Assembly (NCBI GenBank): GCA_026419785.1
Contig: JAODTK010005526.1
Location: forward strand, 365,001 to 429,000
DNA length: 64,000 bases
Direction of reading: 5' to 3'
Origin: Sclerodactyla briareus
Lineage: Eukaryota > Echinodermata > Holothuroidea > Dendrochirotida > Sclerodactylidae
The notes beneath the pieces are model-generated. The model was not told the origin of the DNA. It searched no databases and worked only from the letters and a program-made list of their open reading frames with translations. This document shows positions 48,131-60,552 of this stretch, piece by piece. The position numbers and the translations under genes were made by a program. Each line of letters opens with the position of its first letter. Position 1 is the stretch's first letter.

Positions 48131-49413
48131 TTGTTCCGTGAACTGTTATAGGTTAGTTAATTTATCTATTGCCTAGGTACAGCGACCCAATTTGAGAACT
48201 ATATCTCATTCAAGAATTTCAGACGCCATTGCATCAACGTGCCTTCGGGCCGTTCAATACTGTTAACATGTAGAGAGTCCTCTTGTGGTATGAAAGTTGG
48301 CTGTATGTTGTGTGATATTCGTATTGTTCTAGGGTCCTTAAAAGGGCACATGAAATATATGTTAAACATCGACTTTATAGTGTCTCTAAGATACATGGCA
48401 TATTTCTTCCTAAGGGGAACCTGAAGGGAATATGGGTTCTCATAACCGAGCCCTGGTGCTGTGGGGGTTACGGACAAATGTAAGCGAATTCGTAGATCAC
48501 AGATCAGTAGAAACAATTATATAGGGAAGGAATCACTGTGCATTGAGGCGTATGTTGCGGTATGCTTGATACCGAAACTGCTAACCCGATTACTGGGAAA
48601 TGCCATGATTAAAATTATCGCAATATGGCCATAATATTGGTTTTTTTTTTTTACCCCCAGTTTCGTTTGTTTAAGGGGGGGGTACGAATCTGAGAATATC
48701 CGCAAAGCTGCTGGTCATGACAAATTTACAACATTTTTTTTTTTTTAAATTTATCGTAAATATTTCCACTGACTCACGGATGAATGTATACTCGCTGGTA
48801 AGGATTATTAGGAAAACAGCGGGACAGTAATTACAGAGGTACGCCTCGTAGGTCACTGAAAGAAAAAATGTTGTAGGCGCTAGTCTCAATCTGTAGGTGA
48901 ACGGTACCACATGGCATAATAGAGTGCTTTCAGGATTTCATCGGTCCCGAAGGGTGATTGAAAACCTAATGCAGGTGCATCTTGAGAAAATTCACTGTTT
49001 AGTGATCGCAAGCAACCGTCATATTTTAGCAGGTATGATGGACGAGGAGTTTCCATTAAGGAGAACCCCATGGTGGGTACACGTGGAGGCTAAGTGGTCC
49101 TACGATGATTGTCCGTTCGTGCAGGGGCGTGTGTTTGCAGGCGGCCGTTGTATTCGCCAGGTGTATCAGCGCGAGGGCGTCGTATGTTTACCATAAAGTA
49201 AAATATCAACCAACACGTTTTCTTCTTGTTCTGTTTTTGTGCTGGTTTTCCACTATTTTCCGGAATATTATCAGGATTTTTTCTTTCAAATTGCAATCAA
49301 ATGAGCACAATGGCCGTATCTCAACAGTTGTAATGATCGGTATACTTCACATGTGTTCTATTCTGTAGGCTGAGAATGAACGTTAGGGTAACAAATTCTC
49401 CCTTGCTCCGTAG

Positions 49414-49740
49414 CTGTTAGCCTTGTTCATGGCCAGTACACAGCATGTAGAGGAGGGCGATTGGTGAAGGTGTTCATGATGGCCAATGGGGAACTGTCTG
49501 TGATGATACGGGACACAAGCGATGCCGCTGTTGTGTGCAGACAACTTGGATTCGGAGAATTAGCGGAGGCAGTCTCATCAGCAGAGTTTGGGCAGGTACT
49601 GATCCAATTTGGCTAGACGACGTACAATGCACTGGTTCCGAGAGTCACATTGGTCAATGTACCGCTCTTAATTGGGGTACACCACAACAAATCGCGCGTC
49701 ATGGCGAAGACGCGGGCGTAGAGTACGTGTATAACTAACG
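49414..49740 (+). CDS. SRCR domain exon C
   Basis: Acceptor CCGTAG, then a slightly corrupted LV(D)G start with GRLVKVFMMAN-like reading. After a shift it gives [19 protein letters not shown], then [24 protein letters not shown] and HGEDAGVEY. The block of CRQLGFGE, the [11 protein letters not shown] pair and GEDAG are diagnostic of SRCR. The last domain Cys is replaced (VEY where VRC is expected). The donor is GTGACC at 49741, at the same place as in exons D-G. Its duplicate is exon G, 7.3 kb downstream. Confidence 0.8.
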
Positions 49741-50614
49741 GTGACCGACCTATGTTGTTCAATCAATCGTGGCAGTAAACATGAAACGAAAATCATAATC
49801 AGAATATGTTAATTCAATTATTGAGACACTGGACTGTAATATTTGAGATCTTCCTTGCTATGCAGTCGGCTGATCCATGTGTAGCGGGCCCCAGCAAAGA
49901 ATGTAGACGAACTCCATTTGTTCTGTTACGGGTCTTTTAATGCATCCAACCATAACCATGATCAGATGACCATATCGTGACTGTGACCGTCCAAAACTGA
50001 AATACATGATTGAACAGATCTAATTCTATAGATACTACTCAATAGTTAGGATAAAAACGGGACTAAGGAGTTCTATGTCAACAAATACAGCGATTACATC
50101 GAGAAATGCTAACACTCGAAGGGCTTCTAAACAATAAAAGGTCATTCTAGGGGTGGCTTAGTGGCTGCGTGGAATCAAACAGTTGAATGAAATCAGTCGT
50201 AGCGTGGAAAATAATCGGTCTTTAACAACATGTCTCTAACGCTACAAATTAGGGCCAATAAACGATTGATAAATGATACAGAGGAAACCCCAAACTCAAT
50301 TCAAGTGGCACATCAGTTTCACCAAACAATAGTAGGCCCAATAAAGTAGACTTGTGAGTTTAACTCAGTAACTAAACACAAAAAAATACATAAACTAATC
50401 AATTGGGGCCTTCCCTCTAAATGCAATTTCTGAATAAAAGGGGGAAAAAAATAAAAAAATTATGGCTCCTTATGGCCGAACCCGCTGATTGTCCTCGATT
50501 ATGGTGACATTTTCCTTCTCTTCGAAGAATTCAGTAACAATGCTGTATGTAGTAGTGCGTTTGCGTTTGCGTGACCGTTCCATGTAGTTTACCACAAGGT
50601 TAATAATTATATTC

Positions 50615-50945
50615 AGGCTTATACAACGTTTTTTCCAAATGCTCAAAGTGTTTCACAGATATAGTCAGAGACTTGCAACACCCGTACTATACAGTACGCA
50701 TTATTGACTTGTTCACTCCCGACGCACCCTTTCAGTCGTCACCTAATCGATGTCTCGGGGTACTTCACAATAGGGAAGCATATAGAGCGCTCACTACTCT
50801 TCACTTGTCAGAAGGTACCACTATGACACATGATTGGGTGGAACAGTTTCAGGAAAAAACATTGCTTGTCAACAGCGTACGGAAAAGTCCTCGGCTCCAC
50901 GCGCATCCGAACTCGCAATCCATATTCTGGAGCTTTACGATCTGA
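50615..50945 (-). repeat. Possible SINE, duplicated with its host segment
   Basis: On the + strand GCTTATACAACGTTTTTTCC and CTCAAAGTGTTTCACAG resemble an inverted SINE tail. On the minus strand GCGAGTTCGGATGCGCGTGG near 50915-50896 is a weak B-box-like word. The same sequence is at 57915-58260 within duplication copy 2. The assignment is weak. Confidence 0.3.
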
Positions 50946-51553
50946 GATTATCCAACGTGCGTTTTGTATTTCGTTGAGTTTATCTATTTTTCGAATATTT
51001 GATAAATAAAACCCCAAAATGAAACGGGAAGGTTACTAAATGTCTGGCAAAGTACAAAAGTCACAAAGTTCATATTTTCCTTGCATTCTAGGTTAAAGTT
51101 ACTGAAATTATGGCTTTTAGAGGAAATCTTTTCTGTGATTGGAGTTTTGAAAGAGAAGATGGAAATGAAAAACAAACCACAAATCACAAAACCGGTTTTC
51201 ACTCGGATTCTGTGAATTCACAACTAATGAATGATGATGAGTGTTTTTAGGATATTGGAGATGATTTGACTGAACATGGAGCGCGAAACCACTGGGTTAG
51301 TTGGTCAAATTACCAAACAAATAGCATGAATGATTCGTAACTTTCCGTCTTGTGATGAATATTACATCATACCAGGATTGCAAAGTTGCAAGTTGGGTCG
51401 ATTCCTTGTCATCTGCCATGCATATACATGATTGCCTGATTGAGCACAACCGTTTCTCAGCGGTGAGTGGCGGGCGTTCTGACCAAGTTTTATGTGTTTT
51501 ATGCTGTATCCGAAAATGAGCATTAGGGTGATGCATTCTCCGCTGCTTCGTAG

Positions 51554-51868
51554 TTCGCCTTGTGGATGGCAGTATACAACATGAAGGTCTGAGTGGAGGG
51601 TGTTTTATGATGGCCAGTTCTGTGATGATCCTGGCTGCCAGCGATGCCGCTGTTGAGTGCAGACAACTTGGATTCGGAGAATTAGCGGAGGCAGCAGGGA
51701 AGGCAGTTTTCATAAGTAGTGTTTGGGCGGGACACCGATTCCCGTTTGGTTGGAACAAGTACAATGTAGTGGTTTCGAGAGCACAAAGATTGGTCGATGT
51801 ACCGCTATGATGGGGGATAGCACGATTGCAGCCATGGCGAGGACGCGGGAGGGAGATGTGTAACTAAC
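51554..51868 (+). CDS. SRCR domain exon D
   Basis: Acceptor TTCGTAG, then (V)RLVDG-like reading (one substitution gives VDG as WMA/VDG between frames) and EGVLWRV. The segment coding WGTV is missing about 8 bases between GATGGCCAGT and TCTGTGATGATC. Then [25 protein letters not shown] sequence is intact. The [11 protein letters not shown] block is degraded (VVSRAQRLVDVP). The end is HGEDAGG. The donor is GTTAAG at 51869. In the other copy the LTR retrotransposon inserted at the same GATGGCCAGT position. Confidence 0.75.
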
Positions 51869-52225
51869 GGTTAAGACCGTTTTTGTGTTGTTTGTTTTCT
51901 TTAAACCACCGTTTGCCGTACCATGAATCATCTCGAACACTACTGTAATTACAAGATTACCAGCGAATTGAATGAATGGATGACTGAAGCTAGACTATCT
52001 GTGTAGAGACATGCCTCCATACTTAGACTTCGTAGTTCGAAGAAGGGACGCACTTAGGGGGACGATGAGAGGGGGGGGAGGTCCATTTAAAAAAAAACGC
52101 GCGAAAATGTTGTGTGTGTGTTACGATACCGCGTCAACACGCAGGTGGACGGTGATGCTCCGCCTAAATAGTGATAACATATATGGCCCCTCCCACATGT
52201 AATACATGCTCCCTTGACTTCGTAG
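51869..52225 (+). other. Short intron between SRCR exons D and E
   Basis: 357 bases containing a G run (52072-52080) and an A run. Nothing else was seen. Confidence 0.5.
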
Positions 52226-52558
52226 TCTCCGCCTTGTTGATGGCAGTGCACGGAAATAAGGTCGAGTGGAGGTTTCTATAAAGGTTCGATGGGGAACTGT
52301 CTGTGATGACTCCTTGGGACGCCAGCGATGCCGCTGTAGTGTGTAGACAACTTGGCTTCGGAGAAGAAGAAGAGAAACAGGGGAGGCAATTCATCCGCAG
52401 CGTTGTTTGGGCCGGGTTACGATCCAATTTGGCCTAGTAGACGCAGTACAATGCATTGGTTAAGAGAATCACATTGGCTATGCGAGCTCCAGAGTGGGGT
52501 CACACGACGGGCGGTCATGGAGAGAATGAAGACGCCGGAGTAAGATGTGGAACTATCG
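52226..52558 (+). CDS. SRCR domain exon E
   Basis: Acceptor CGTAG. RLVDGS(ARK) is followed, after shifts, by VEV, GNCL/WGTVCDD, then [15 protein letters not shown]. The middle (SSAALFGPGYDPIW, MHWLRESHWLC) alternates frames over the [11 protein letters not shown] region. The end is GGHGENEDAGVRCG, with a small in-frame insertion (EN) relative to the usual [10 protein letters not shown]. The donor is GTAAAG at 52559. This exon has no partner in duplication copy 2, where the retrotransposon lies instead. Confidence 0.75.
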
Positions 52559-54502
52559 GTAAAGCATTGGTTTTCTTTCAATTACGTAGTGGAGTGGTGT
52601 CGTGAATCGTTCGCCGTCATGGATTTTCAAACCAACAACTCTGGACTTAGAAACAAAATGAGCTGCACGTGGGAAATTGCAATGGACCAAATAGTCCCTG
52701 CCAGAGGGGTCCACTGTGGTCTCTGTGAGAATGTGATTATGAAAGATTGGAGGGAATTTATGTCTGTCAATAAGGTGTACATTTGGTTTCATTTCTGAAT
52801 AGGTCATGGGTGGTGACTGCTTGTTGATCATTAGCCCATCTCCTATTCAGAGAAGATGGGCAAGTATTCACGAATGTAACATGGGACTAAATTGTCTTTA
52901 CTTTGTGTTCGTCAAATTGTATACTCACCCAGCTGATTACCGAATAATACTCTAATACTTATTAACTTGGAATGTAGTGTCACTTAAAAGAAGAAATCTT
53001 TAGAGGTTTGTCTCTAATATTAGTTTATGAAATGAATAAAATCGATACCGAGTTTGAGAGTGTTCCAAGTTCACGACGAACGTTGAGATAGGCCTTTAAT
53101 CAATCGTATTAATCCGTTAATGGCGGTTTGTAGGCTAGACCGTCAGTATAGCGTCGGTTATCGGTGCGCGATGGTTCGCCTACCCGATATTAGCAGGAGT
53201 CCGAAACGGTATGAGACTGGCTGACTCTCGAACTGTGAGCTAAATACCCACTGCTACTAGCGATTAATGCAGACTACATAGGCCACGCTAAATCCACCTG
53301 CCTACATTTCTTCTTCTCAAAGACAAGACGACAACTAAACGAGTAACAAATAACCACAACAATTTGAACAAACGTATGTACAGGCTAAGTACAGACGACA
53401 CTAAATAAAAACTGTCTGCTCACATAGCTAACGAGTGCTAGAAAACTAGGCCCTACAAATAGGCCAGTGTAACGATCATAAGTCGCAATCTAATTAATTC
53501 CAAGTGTCGATCTAAGACAATCGATCTACGGACTTTCCCTTGGGGATTGTGAACGCTTAAAGCGCTCTGAAAATGCTCGTTGATGACTGAAGTGAAATCC
53601 GAGAATAAATCGAAATAGAGTTCCGTAGCGAGCCGGGAAGCCGATCGATTGTTACACTAGAAGTTTGGAGTAGATTAGGCGCATGAATCATACACGAGAT
53701 AGCCTCAATTTCAGGGCTGGAAACCCGTCACAACCGGCATGATGTAAACAACCGGAAATAAGACAAATACCCACAAATCATGGACTAGTGAACTATTCTT
53801 CTTTGAGAGATACGTCAAACAGAACAAGTGCTGATGTTGACACGCTATGCCGAGCACTAGTGTAATCGCCATACGAATATTTCGCAGCTTGTTATGCCGA
53901 CTTCATTAGTGTTACAATACCAGGCAAAATAACATCGAAGTGTTTATTTTTTTTATTGTTTTTCGTTTGTTTTGTAATCTTCAAAGATTACGAATGAGCT
54001 TTCGAATTTATATTTTGGGTATTGAATACCGAATATATCAGTTTATTCATGTGTACAAGGATCTCCATAATAGCAAGTGCTTCTCTCAAAATGATACCAA
54101 TTACCAATTATGTTTTTTTAATTGCCAAATGTTCCAAGATATGGAGAAAGTGTATGGTAGGAATATTTTTTTCTTCACCGCCGTGCTTCTAAATCGCTTT
54201 GTTGACTATTGGGCTCTCTATTCAGTTTATTCGGCATCGCTGCATGATGGGGGACAAACGCATTGAGGGGCCAAATCGTCGCCACGTGAGTCCTACAGAA
54301 CGGTCCTTGGTTTACCGTTTCGTTTGTTAGGAACACAACGAATCTGAAGTGTTATCTTGGTTATCGTTCTATCTGTGATTGACAGTTTTTGTTTTTTTTT
54401 ACTATTCTCAACAGCGAGAGTACTGTCTTACCAGAATCATATGACGATAACCAGGATGAAAAAGTTAGTGTAGGGGTTAATATTTTCTTTCCATGCTTCT
54501 AG
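52559..54502 (+). other. Intron between SRCR exons E and F
   Basis: 1.9 kb. The ORFs at 52547-52831 and 53940-54266 have no recognisable domain. A small hairpin (CCCATCTCCTATTCAGAGAAGATGGG, part of it) lies near 52833-52858. Confidence 0.45.
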
Positions 54503-54816
54503 TCGTTCGGGTTGATGGCAGACACAACTGAAGGTTCGAGTTGAGGTGTTTCATGAGGGCCGATGGGGAAACATTTGTGATGATTTGTGGGACGCCAGCT
54601 ATGGCGTGCTGTAGTATGTAGAAAACTTGGTTATGCGAATCAGGTGGAGGCAGAGTTTCATCAGCAGAGTTCGGACAGGGGCTACCGATCCAATTTGTGT
54701 TAGACAACGTACAATGTACGGTTCTGAGATCGAAATTGGACTATGTCCGGCTAATGATTGGGGTTCACACAATTGCGGTCATGGCGAAGACGCAGGAGTG
54801 AGCTGTATAGCTAGCG
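54503..54816 (+). CDS. SRCR domain exon F
   Basis: Acceptor TTCTAG, then (R)VDG with a duplicated G. After shifts it reads [11 protein letters not shown], then [24 protein letters not shown], and SSAEFGQG. It ends [18 protein letters not shown] and [11 protein letters not shown]. The second Cys of the C-TGSE pair is lost (TMYGSE). The donor is GTTAAT at 54817. The 3' end most closely resembles exon A ([14 protein letters not shown]), which suggests A and F are one subtype and C, D, G another. Confidence 0.8.
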
Positions 54817-55204
54817 GTTAATAAGACATACGATTATTCCATTTCGTCCCGGTTTTGCCAATGAGAATTTAAAAAACAGACAACCTGCAAAACTGAATGA
54901 AAAATCATGTAGACTGCTAGTATTTGCATTGACGCGCTTGTCCCGAATTGCTCGTTCAGCTAAGCCCACCAGCTGAGGTTGAGATTATCAATTGTTATAA
55001 TTATTAAAATGTCAAACTTCTGAAATTTTGCCGTCGTCACTAATTGATAATAACAAACGACCATCCGGGTTAAACTATCAAAGGCACTCCAAATAAAGAA
55101 CGAACAGTATTTACTATTCTGCAAACAACTGGAGACAGGAAATTGAGGTTTAGTTTCGATTTCAAAAATTGTCTGGGGTTTCGCAAGCCCAATTCGGTGA
55201 ATGG
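54817..55204 (+). other. Intron, no feature recognised
   Basis: A minus-strand ORF of 136 codons (54960-55370) runs into the following tandem repeat and matches nothing I know. Confidence 0.4.
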
Positions 55205-55590
55205 CGATGTCACCTAAGATCAACACTACCCAAGTCTTGAAAAAGTTGGCACCTGGATAACTGCACAAGGCGGATGATGGGAGAAATATATTCATACTCG
55301 GCATGTAGGTAGGCCATGTGAGGTAGATGGTCTTTATTTTGGTAGCAGTCACAGGTCTTTCTAAGGTCAACAGAGGTATAGTCTATTAAATTCGTAAACA
55401 CATAACGTCCACCGGAAGCCTATCAAGGGATACTTAGCAGTAGGATAATTGTGCAATGGCAACATGTAGATAGTTCATACTTGCAATGTAGGTTGGTCAT
55501 TGAAGTAGATGACCTGCGTTGCTCTTTGCATCAGGTATGTCACCTAAGGTTGACAAGAGTCAAAGTATGAAACCCCTTATGGAATTGGAT
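55205..55590 (+). repeat. About 185-base tandem repeat, 2-3 units
   Basis: The TCATACTCGGCATGTAGGTAGG to GGTCAACAGAGGTATAGTC block (55291-55383) recurs as TCATACTTGCAATGTAGGTTGG to GGTTGACAAGAGTCAAAGTATG (55477-55570). A partial earlier unit lies near 55205-55265. It shares the AGGTCA-type end with the larger repeat family but has a shorter period. Confidence 0.6.
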
Positions 55591-56712
55591 AACAGTTCAA
55601 TACATGTAAACATGTTAGCGAATCCGTTGTGGTATGAAGTTGGCTATGTTTATGTTGTGTGATGTTCGTTAATGTCTAGGGGTCCTATTAAAAAGGGGCA
55701 CATGAAAATATATGTTAAAACATCGACTTTATGTGTCTCTATGATACATGACATTATTTCTTCTAAGGGGATGAAGGGAATATGGGTTCACACAACCGAG
55801 CCCTGGTGTCTGTGGGGTTCCGGACAATGTAAGCGGAATTCGGATGCTTCACAGATTAAGTGCAAACAATAATATAGGGACGGAATCACTGTGCATTGAC
55901 GCGTATGTTGCGGTATGCTTGATTCGTATCTGCTAACCGATTACTGGAAAATGCCATGATTATAAATTTATCGCATATCGCCTAATTACATGTTCGTGTA
56001 GGTACGAATACTGAGAATATCCGACAGCTGATCGTCGAACAATATATACATACAATTACGAAATTATATCCAACTGACTCACGGTGAATTGTATTACCTC
56101 GCTGGAAGGATTATAGGAACAGCGGGAACAGTAATTTTACAGAGGTTCACCTAGTAGGGACACGGGAAGAAAAAATGTGGAGGAACCAGTCTCAGTCTGT
56201 AGGTGCCACGGTACCACAGGGCATATAATAGGACGTGGTTCATTATTTCATCGGTCCCGAAAGGATGAATGAAATAATATTTCAACTACATCTGGGAACA
56301 TCAGGTTTATGTCGCAAAGCAACCAGTCATTATGTGAGCAGGTATGATGGACGAGGAGTTTCCATTAAGGGGAAACCCCAGGGGGGTACACGTGGAGGCT
56401 ACAGTGGTCCTACGGACTGATGTAAGATCGTGGAGTAATGTGTTCGCAGGCGCAATGTAGCGCCATGTGTATGTGCGCGATTGCGTACATAAAAGTAAAT
56501 TACACCCATACACGTTTTTATTCTTGTTCTGTTTTTTGCTGGTTTTCCACCATTCTCCTGAATATTAAGAATTTTTTTCTTGTCAAATTTGATCAGATGA
56601 GCACAATGCCGTATACCAACAGTTGTATAATGATAGGTATATGCACATGTGTTCTATGCTGTAGGCGAGAATGAACGTTTAAGGTTGGTAACAATTCTCT
56701 CTTGATCCGTAG

Positions 56713-57069
<357 letters not shown>

Positions 57070-57914
57070 TAATCGGAATACTTGTTGATCATTCAATTTA
57101 TTTGGAAAACTGGAACTGTATATCTGAGGATTCTTCCTTGGCTATGCAGTCGGCTGATCCATTGTGAGCGGGCCCCAACAAGAATGTAGACGAACTCCAT
57201 TTGTTTTGTTACGGGTTTGTAATGTATACAACCATAACATGATCAGATGACCATGTTCGTGACTGTGACCGTCAAAAACTGTTAAACAAACATGACTGAA
57301 CAGATCTTAATTTCTCTTATAGATTCGACTCAATCGTTGGCATAAAATAAACGAACTAAAGGGAGTTATATAGGCGTCAACAATACAACGATACATCTAG
57401 AAATGCTAACACGCGGAAGGGGCCCTCTAAAAATAAAAGTCATTCTAGGGGTGGCCTTAGTGGCTGTGTGGCGATCAACAGTGAATAAATAGTAGCGTGG
57501 AAAAACTAACGCGCTTTAATCACTTGTCCTAACACTACAAATTAAGGCCACGAAACGATTGATAAATGACAAAGAGGGAAACCCCATCTCAATTCAAGTG
57601 GCACATTAGGTTCAACCAAACAATAGTAAGGCCCTATAAGTAAACTGTGAGTTTTAAACATGTAAACTAAAACACACAAATACATACTAAATCACAATTG
57701 GGGCCCTTCCACTAAATGCATTTCAAATAAAAGGGGGGGGGGAAGGAAGTACAATACTAGAAATACCCTTATGGCTCCTTTGGCTGAATCCGCTAATTGA
57801 TCCTCGATTATGGTGACATTTTCCTTCTCTTCGAGCGATTCAGTAACAATGTGTATGTGTGCGTTTGCTACCGTTTCATTTATTTATACAAGGTTAATAA
57901 TTTTAATATTCCAT

Positions 57915-58260
57915 TGCTTATACAATGCTTTTTTCACAGGCTCAAAGTGTTTCACAGATAGTACAGTCAGGGAAGTGTCACACCCGTACTATACCGTACG
58001 TATAATGACTTGTTCACTCCCGACGCCCCATTCCAGTACGCCACTTCATCATGTCTCCCGGTTGTACTTCACACTGGGCAGCAACAAACAGCGCTCACTA
58101 CTCTTCACTTGTCAGAAGGTGGTACCACTAGTAAACATGGGTGGCGTGGGGAACAGTTAAGGAGGGAGACATTGCATTGTCCAAACAGCGTATGGAAAAG
58201 GTCCTCGGGCTCCACGCGTCCGAACTCGCAATCATTAGTTATGGAGCTTTACGATCTGGC
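57915..58260 (-). repeat. Possible SINE, second copy
   Basis: Copy of the 50615-50945 sequence within duplication copy 2. See that entry for the weak SINE evidence. Confidence 0.3.
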
Positions 58261-58908
58261 CTTATCCACGTCTGTTTTTTATTTCGCTGAGGTTATGTCT
58301 ATTTTTCGAAATATTTGATGAATACAATAACGGGAAGAGTTACTAATGTTGGCAACGTAAAAGAGTCACAAAAGTTATATTTTTCTGCATCTAGGCTAAA
58401 GGTTCTGAAATTTGGATTTTAGGGGAAATATTTTTGGTGATTGGAGTTTGAAAGAGATTGGAATGATTGAAAGAACAAAAAAATCACCAAAATAAAGTTT
58501 TCACTCGACTTCTTGTAAATCTCACAACTCATGATGATCGATGAGTGTTTTAGATACTATGAGAGTGTGATTTGACTGTAACATGGAGGCGCGAAACACC
58601 ACTGGATGTTAGGTGGTCAAATTTACCAAGAACAAATGAGATGAATTGATTTCGTAACGTTCGCGTCTTGTGATGAATGATTAACACCAATTACCATGGA
58701 ATTATGGCAACAAGTTGCAAGTTGGGTTGATTCCTTGTCATCTGCCATGTGTATTGGGGCATGATTGCATGATGAGCGACTGGAACTCGTCTCATTCTCA
58801 GGCGGTGAGTGGGCGGTGTTCCTTGACATGAGTTTTATGTGTTTTATGTGGCTGTATTCTCTGAAAATGAGCATTAGGGGTTATGCATTCTCGGCGTCTG
58901 CTTTCGTA

Positions 58909-58968
58909 TTTCGCCTTGTTGATGGCATATACAACATGAAGGTCTAGTGGAGGTTTATGATGGCCCAG
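58909..58968 (+). pseudogene. SRCR exon H, truncated by LTR
   Basis: The first 60 bases of an SRCR exon (TCGCCTTGTTGATGGC... to TATGATGGCCCAG), matching the 5' end of exon D, with the acceptor G changed (GTAT for GTAG). The exon stops at the LTR start (TGTAACATTTGATC) and does not resume in the window after the LTR. This is a disrupted SRCR gene copy. Confidence 0.75.
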
Positions 58969-60253
58969 TGTAACATTTGATCTCGTCATGCTTATTTATT
59001 TGGTCGGGCTTGTTGATGCGTCTCGCTCACCGTTGGATAAGTGGGTTAATCCACGTGGATAATTAACGGCGTGGCGAGTTTACATAGAATGCGCGGAACA
59101 AGCTAGGCGATGTCGGTGATTAGTGAGCGTGTGCAGGCAAGCAAAGTCGTGGGGCGTTGGTCACACTGGCTCTACTGGTGTTACGAGAGCATGGGGCCTC
59201 TAACTGTTGTTACGAGGGCATGGGTTCGTCGTTGTATGTAAGTAGGGGTCCGTTATTGTTACAAAGTGTTAGGCGTGGCAGTAAGGCCATTGCAGTTCAC
59301 ATGGTTTAAGCGAACGGCTGCAGGACGGCGTTGCCTTTTCCTTAAGTGTATGGAGTGACATTCGTGTATTCTGGACGTCCGTAAAATTGAGTAATGTATT
59401 TGTTATTTATAATTGGGTCCCCGTTTTAGGAATGCATTCTGGAGGTGGCAAATCACTATTAGGGGGAGGAATTATTCTGTAGACAATTGTTCTCCTTTGA
59501 AACATAACGGGTGGTGGGCTGGCACTATAGTGAACTAGGTAAAATTAGGTCTCCCCATGTAATTAGGCATTTATTGGCGGGGGTTGTTATGTGCGTAGTA
59601 GGGGGTGTGGTTAATTAGTGTTGTCCAATTATTAAGCCCCAGTGAATGTGGTTGGTAATTACAAACAGCTAGTGATGTTTTTCTTCTATTCTTCTTCTTC
59701 TTCTTTGGTGGGAACTGCCCAAAATTCCATAAGGAACAAAACGAGCACGTATATAGTGGTTCCGTTTTCACTTGATTTGCGGCGAAGTGGTAATTAGAGC
59801 TATATGATTATTTTATAGATGGCTGTATCGTGGCGTTACCATGACTCGGAAGGTCGAGACTATTAGTACCTAATCTGAGGGCCACTGTTGGGACGCGGAG
59901 CGACTCCAGGAGTGTGCCGCTCAAGAAAGAGGCGTTTTCTGGTTGTAAGCATATCAGAGAGACGGAGAGTTGTCCTATATGAACTTGACGTTTACATTCG
60001 GACTCGTATTAATGTGACAATCACGATTATTGGAGACGAAAAATGGGATTTGTGGGACAGGTTAATTTGTTACTCCATGTGATGACAGAGGTCGGTTGTT
60101 TGAGCAGTGTTAGTAGGGGTTAGTTTTTAATTAGTTGTTGTCCCTCGTGCACGAAGGGTGGGTTGTATTTCTCACGTATTTTCCTAATTAATAATGTAAT
60201 ATATTTTGTCGCAACCAAATATTGATGTTTAGTTTTCTTGGTGCGAGATAGAT
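58969..60253 (+). repeat. LTR copy 1 (lacks its last 16-17 bases)
   Basis: Collinear with the LTR at 60553-61847. Shared features in order: TGT(A/C)ACATTTGATCTCG start, GATAAGTG...AATCCACGTGGAT, GCGGAACAAGCTAGGCG, TTGTTACGAGGGCATGGG, GGTCCCCGTTTTAGGAATG, a (TTC)n run (59679-59705), ACGAGCACGTATA, and GGTGCGAGATAGAT. It ends at AGATAGAT and continues directly into SRCR flank (GAATGATTTCGTAACG), omitting the ATAGGACCTGGGTGACA terminus of the other LTR. So it is not bounded as a normal solo LTR. Confidence 0.8.
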
Positions 60254-60552
60254 GAATGATTTCGTAACGTTCCGTCTTGTGATGAATTAACCACTCAATA
60301 CATGGAGTTGCAAAAGTTTGCAAGTGGGTTGATTTCCTGGTCCTCTGCCATGTGTATGCATGATTGCCTGATTGAGCACGGAACCGTCTATCAGCGTGAG
60401 TGGCGGTCGTTCTTGACAGAGTTTTGATTTTGGTTTATGCTGTATCCGAAAATGAGCATTAGGGTGATGCATTCTCCGCTGCTTCGTAGTTCGCCTTGTT
60501 GATGGCAGTATACAACATGAAGGTCTAGTGGAGGTGTTTTATGATGGCCAGT
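60250..60552 (+). pseudogene. SRCR flank and exon I, truncated by LTR (second copy)
   Basis: Repeats 58637-58968: intron sequence then the acceptor TTCGTAG (60487-60489) and the first 63 bases of an SRCR exon, RLVDGSIQHEG-like, ending at GATGGCCAGT. The LTR begins at 60553. It is a tandem copy of the exon H region, so both LTRs sit at the same exon position. Confidence 0.75.

Larger units (their letters stand above)
48255..51605 (+). repeat. Segmental duplication, copy 1
   Basis: Collinear with 55590-58968. It includes SRCR exon C (matching G), the following 1.8 kb intron, and the start of exon D (matching the truncated exon H). Shared blocks include ACATGAAACGAAAATCATAATC (49778 and 57053), the GGGGTGGCTTAGTGGCTG area (50150 and 57447) and CGACGCACCC/CGACGCCCC (50720 and 58020). 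The copies differ mostly by one-base indels. Confidence 0.85.
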
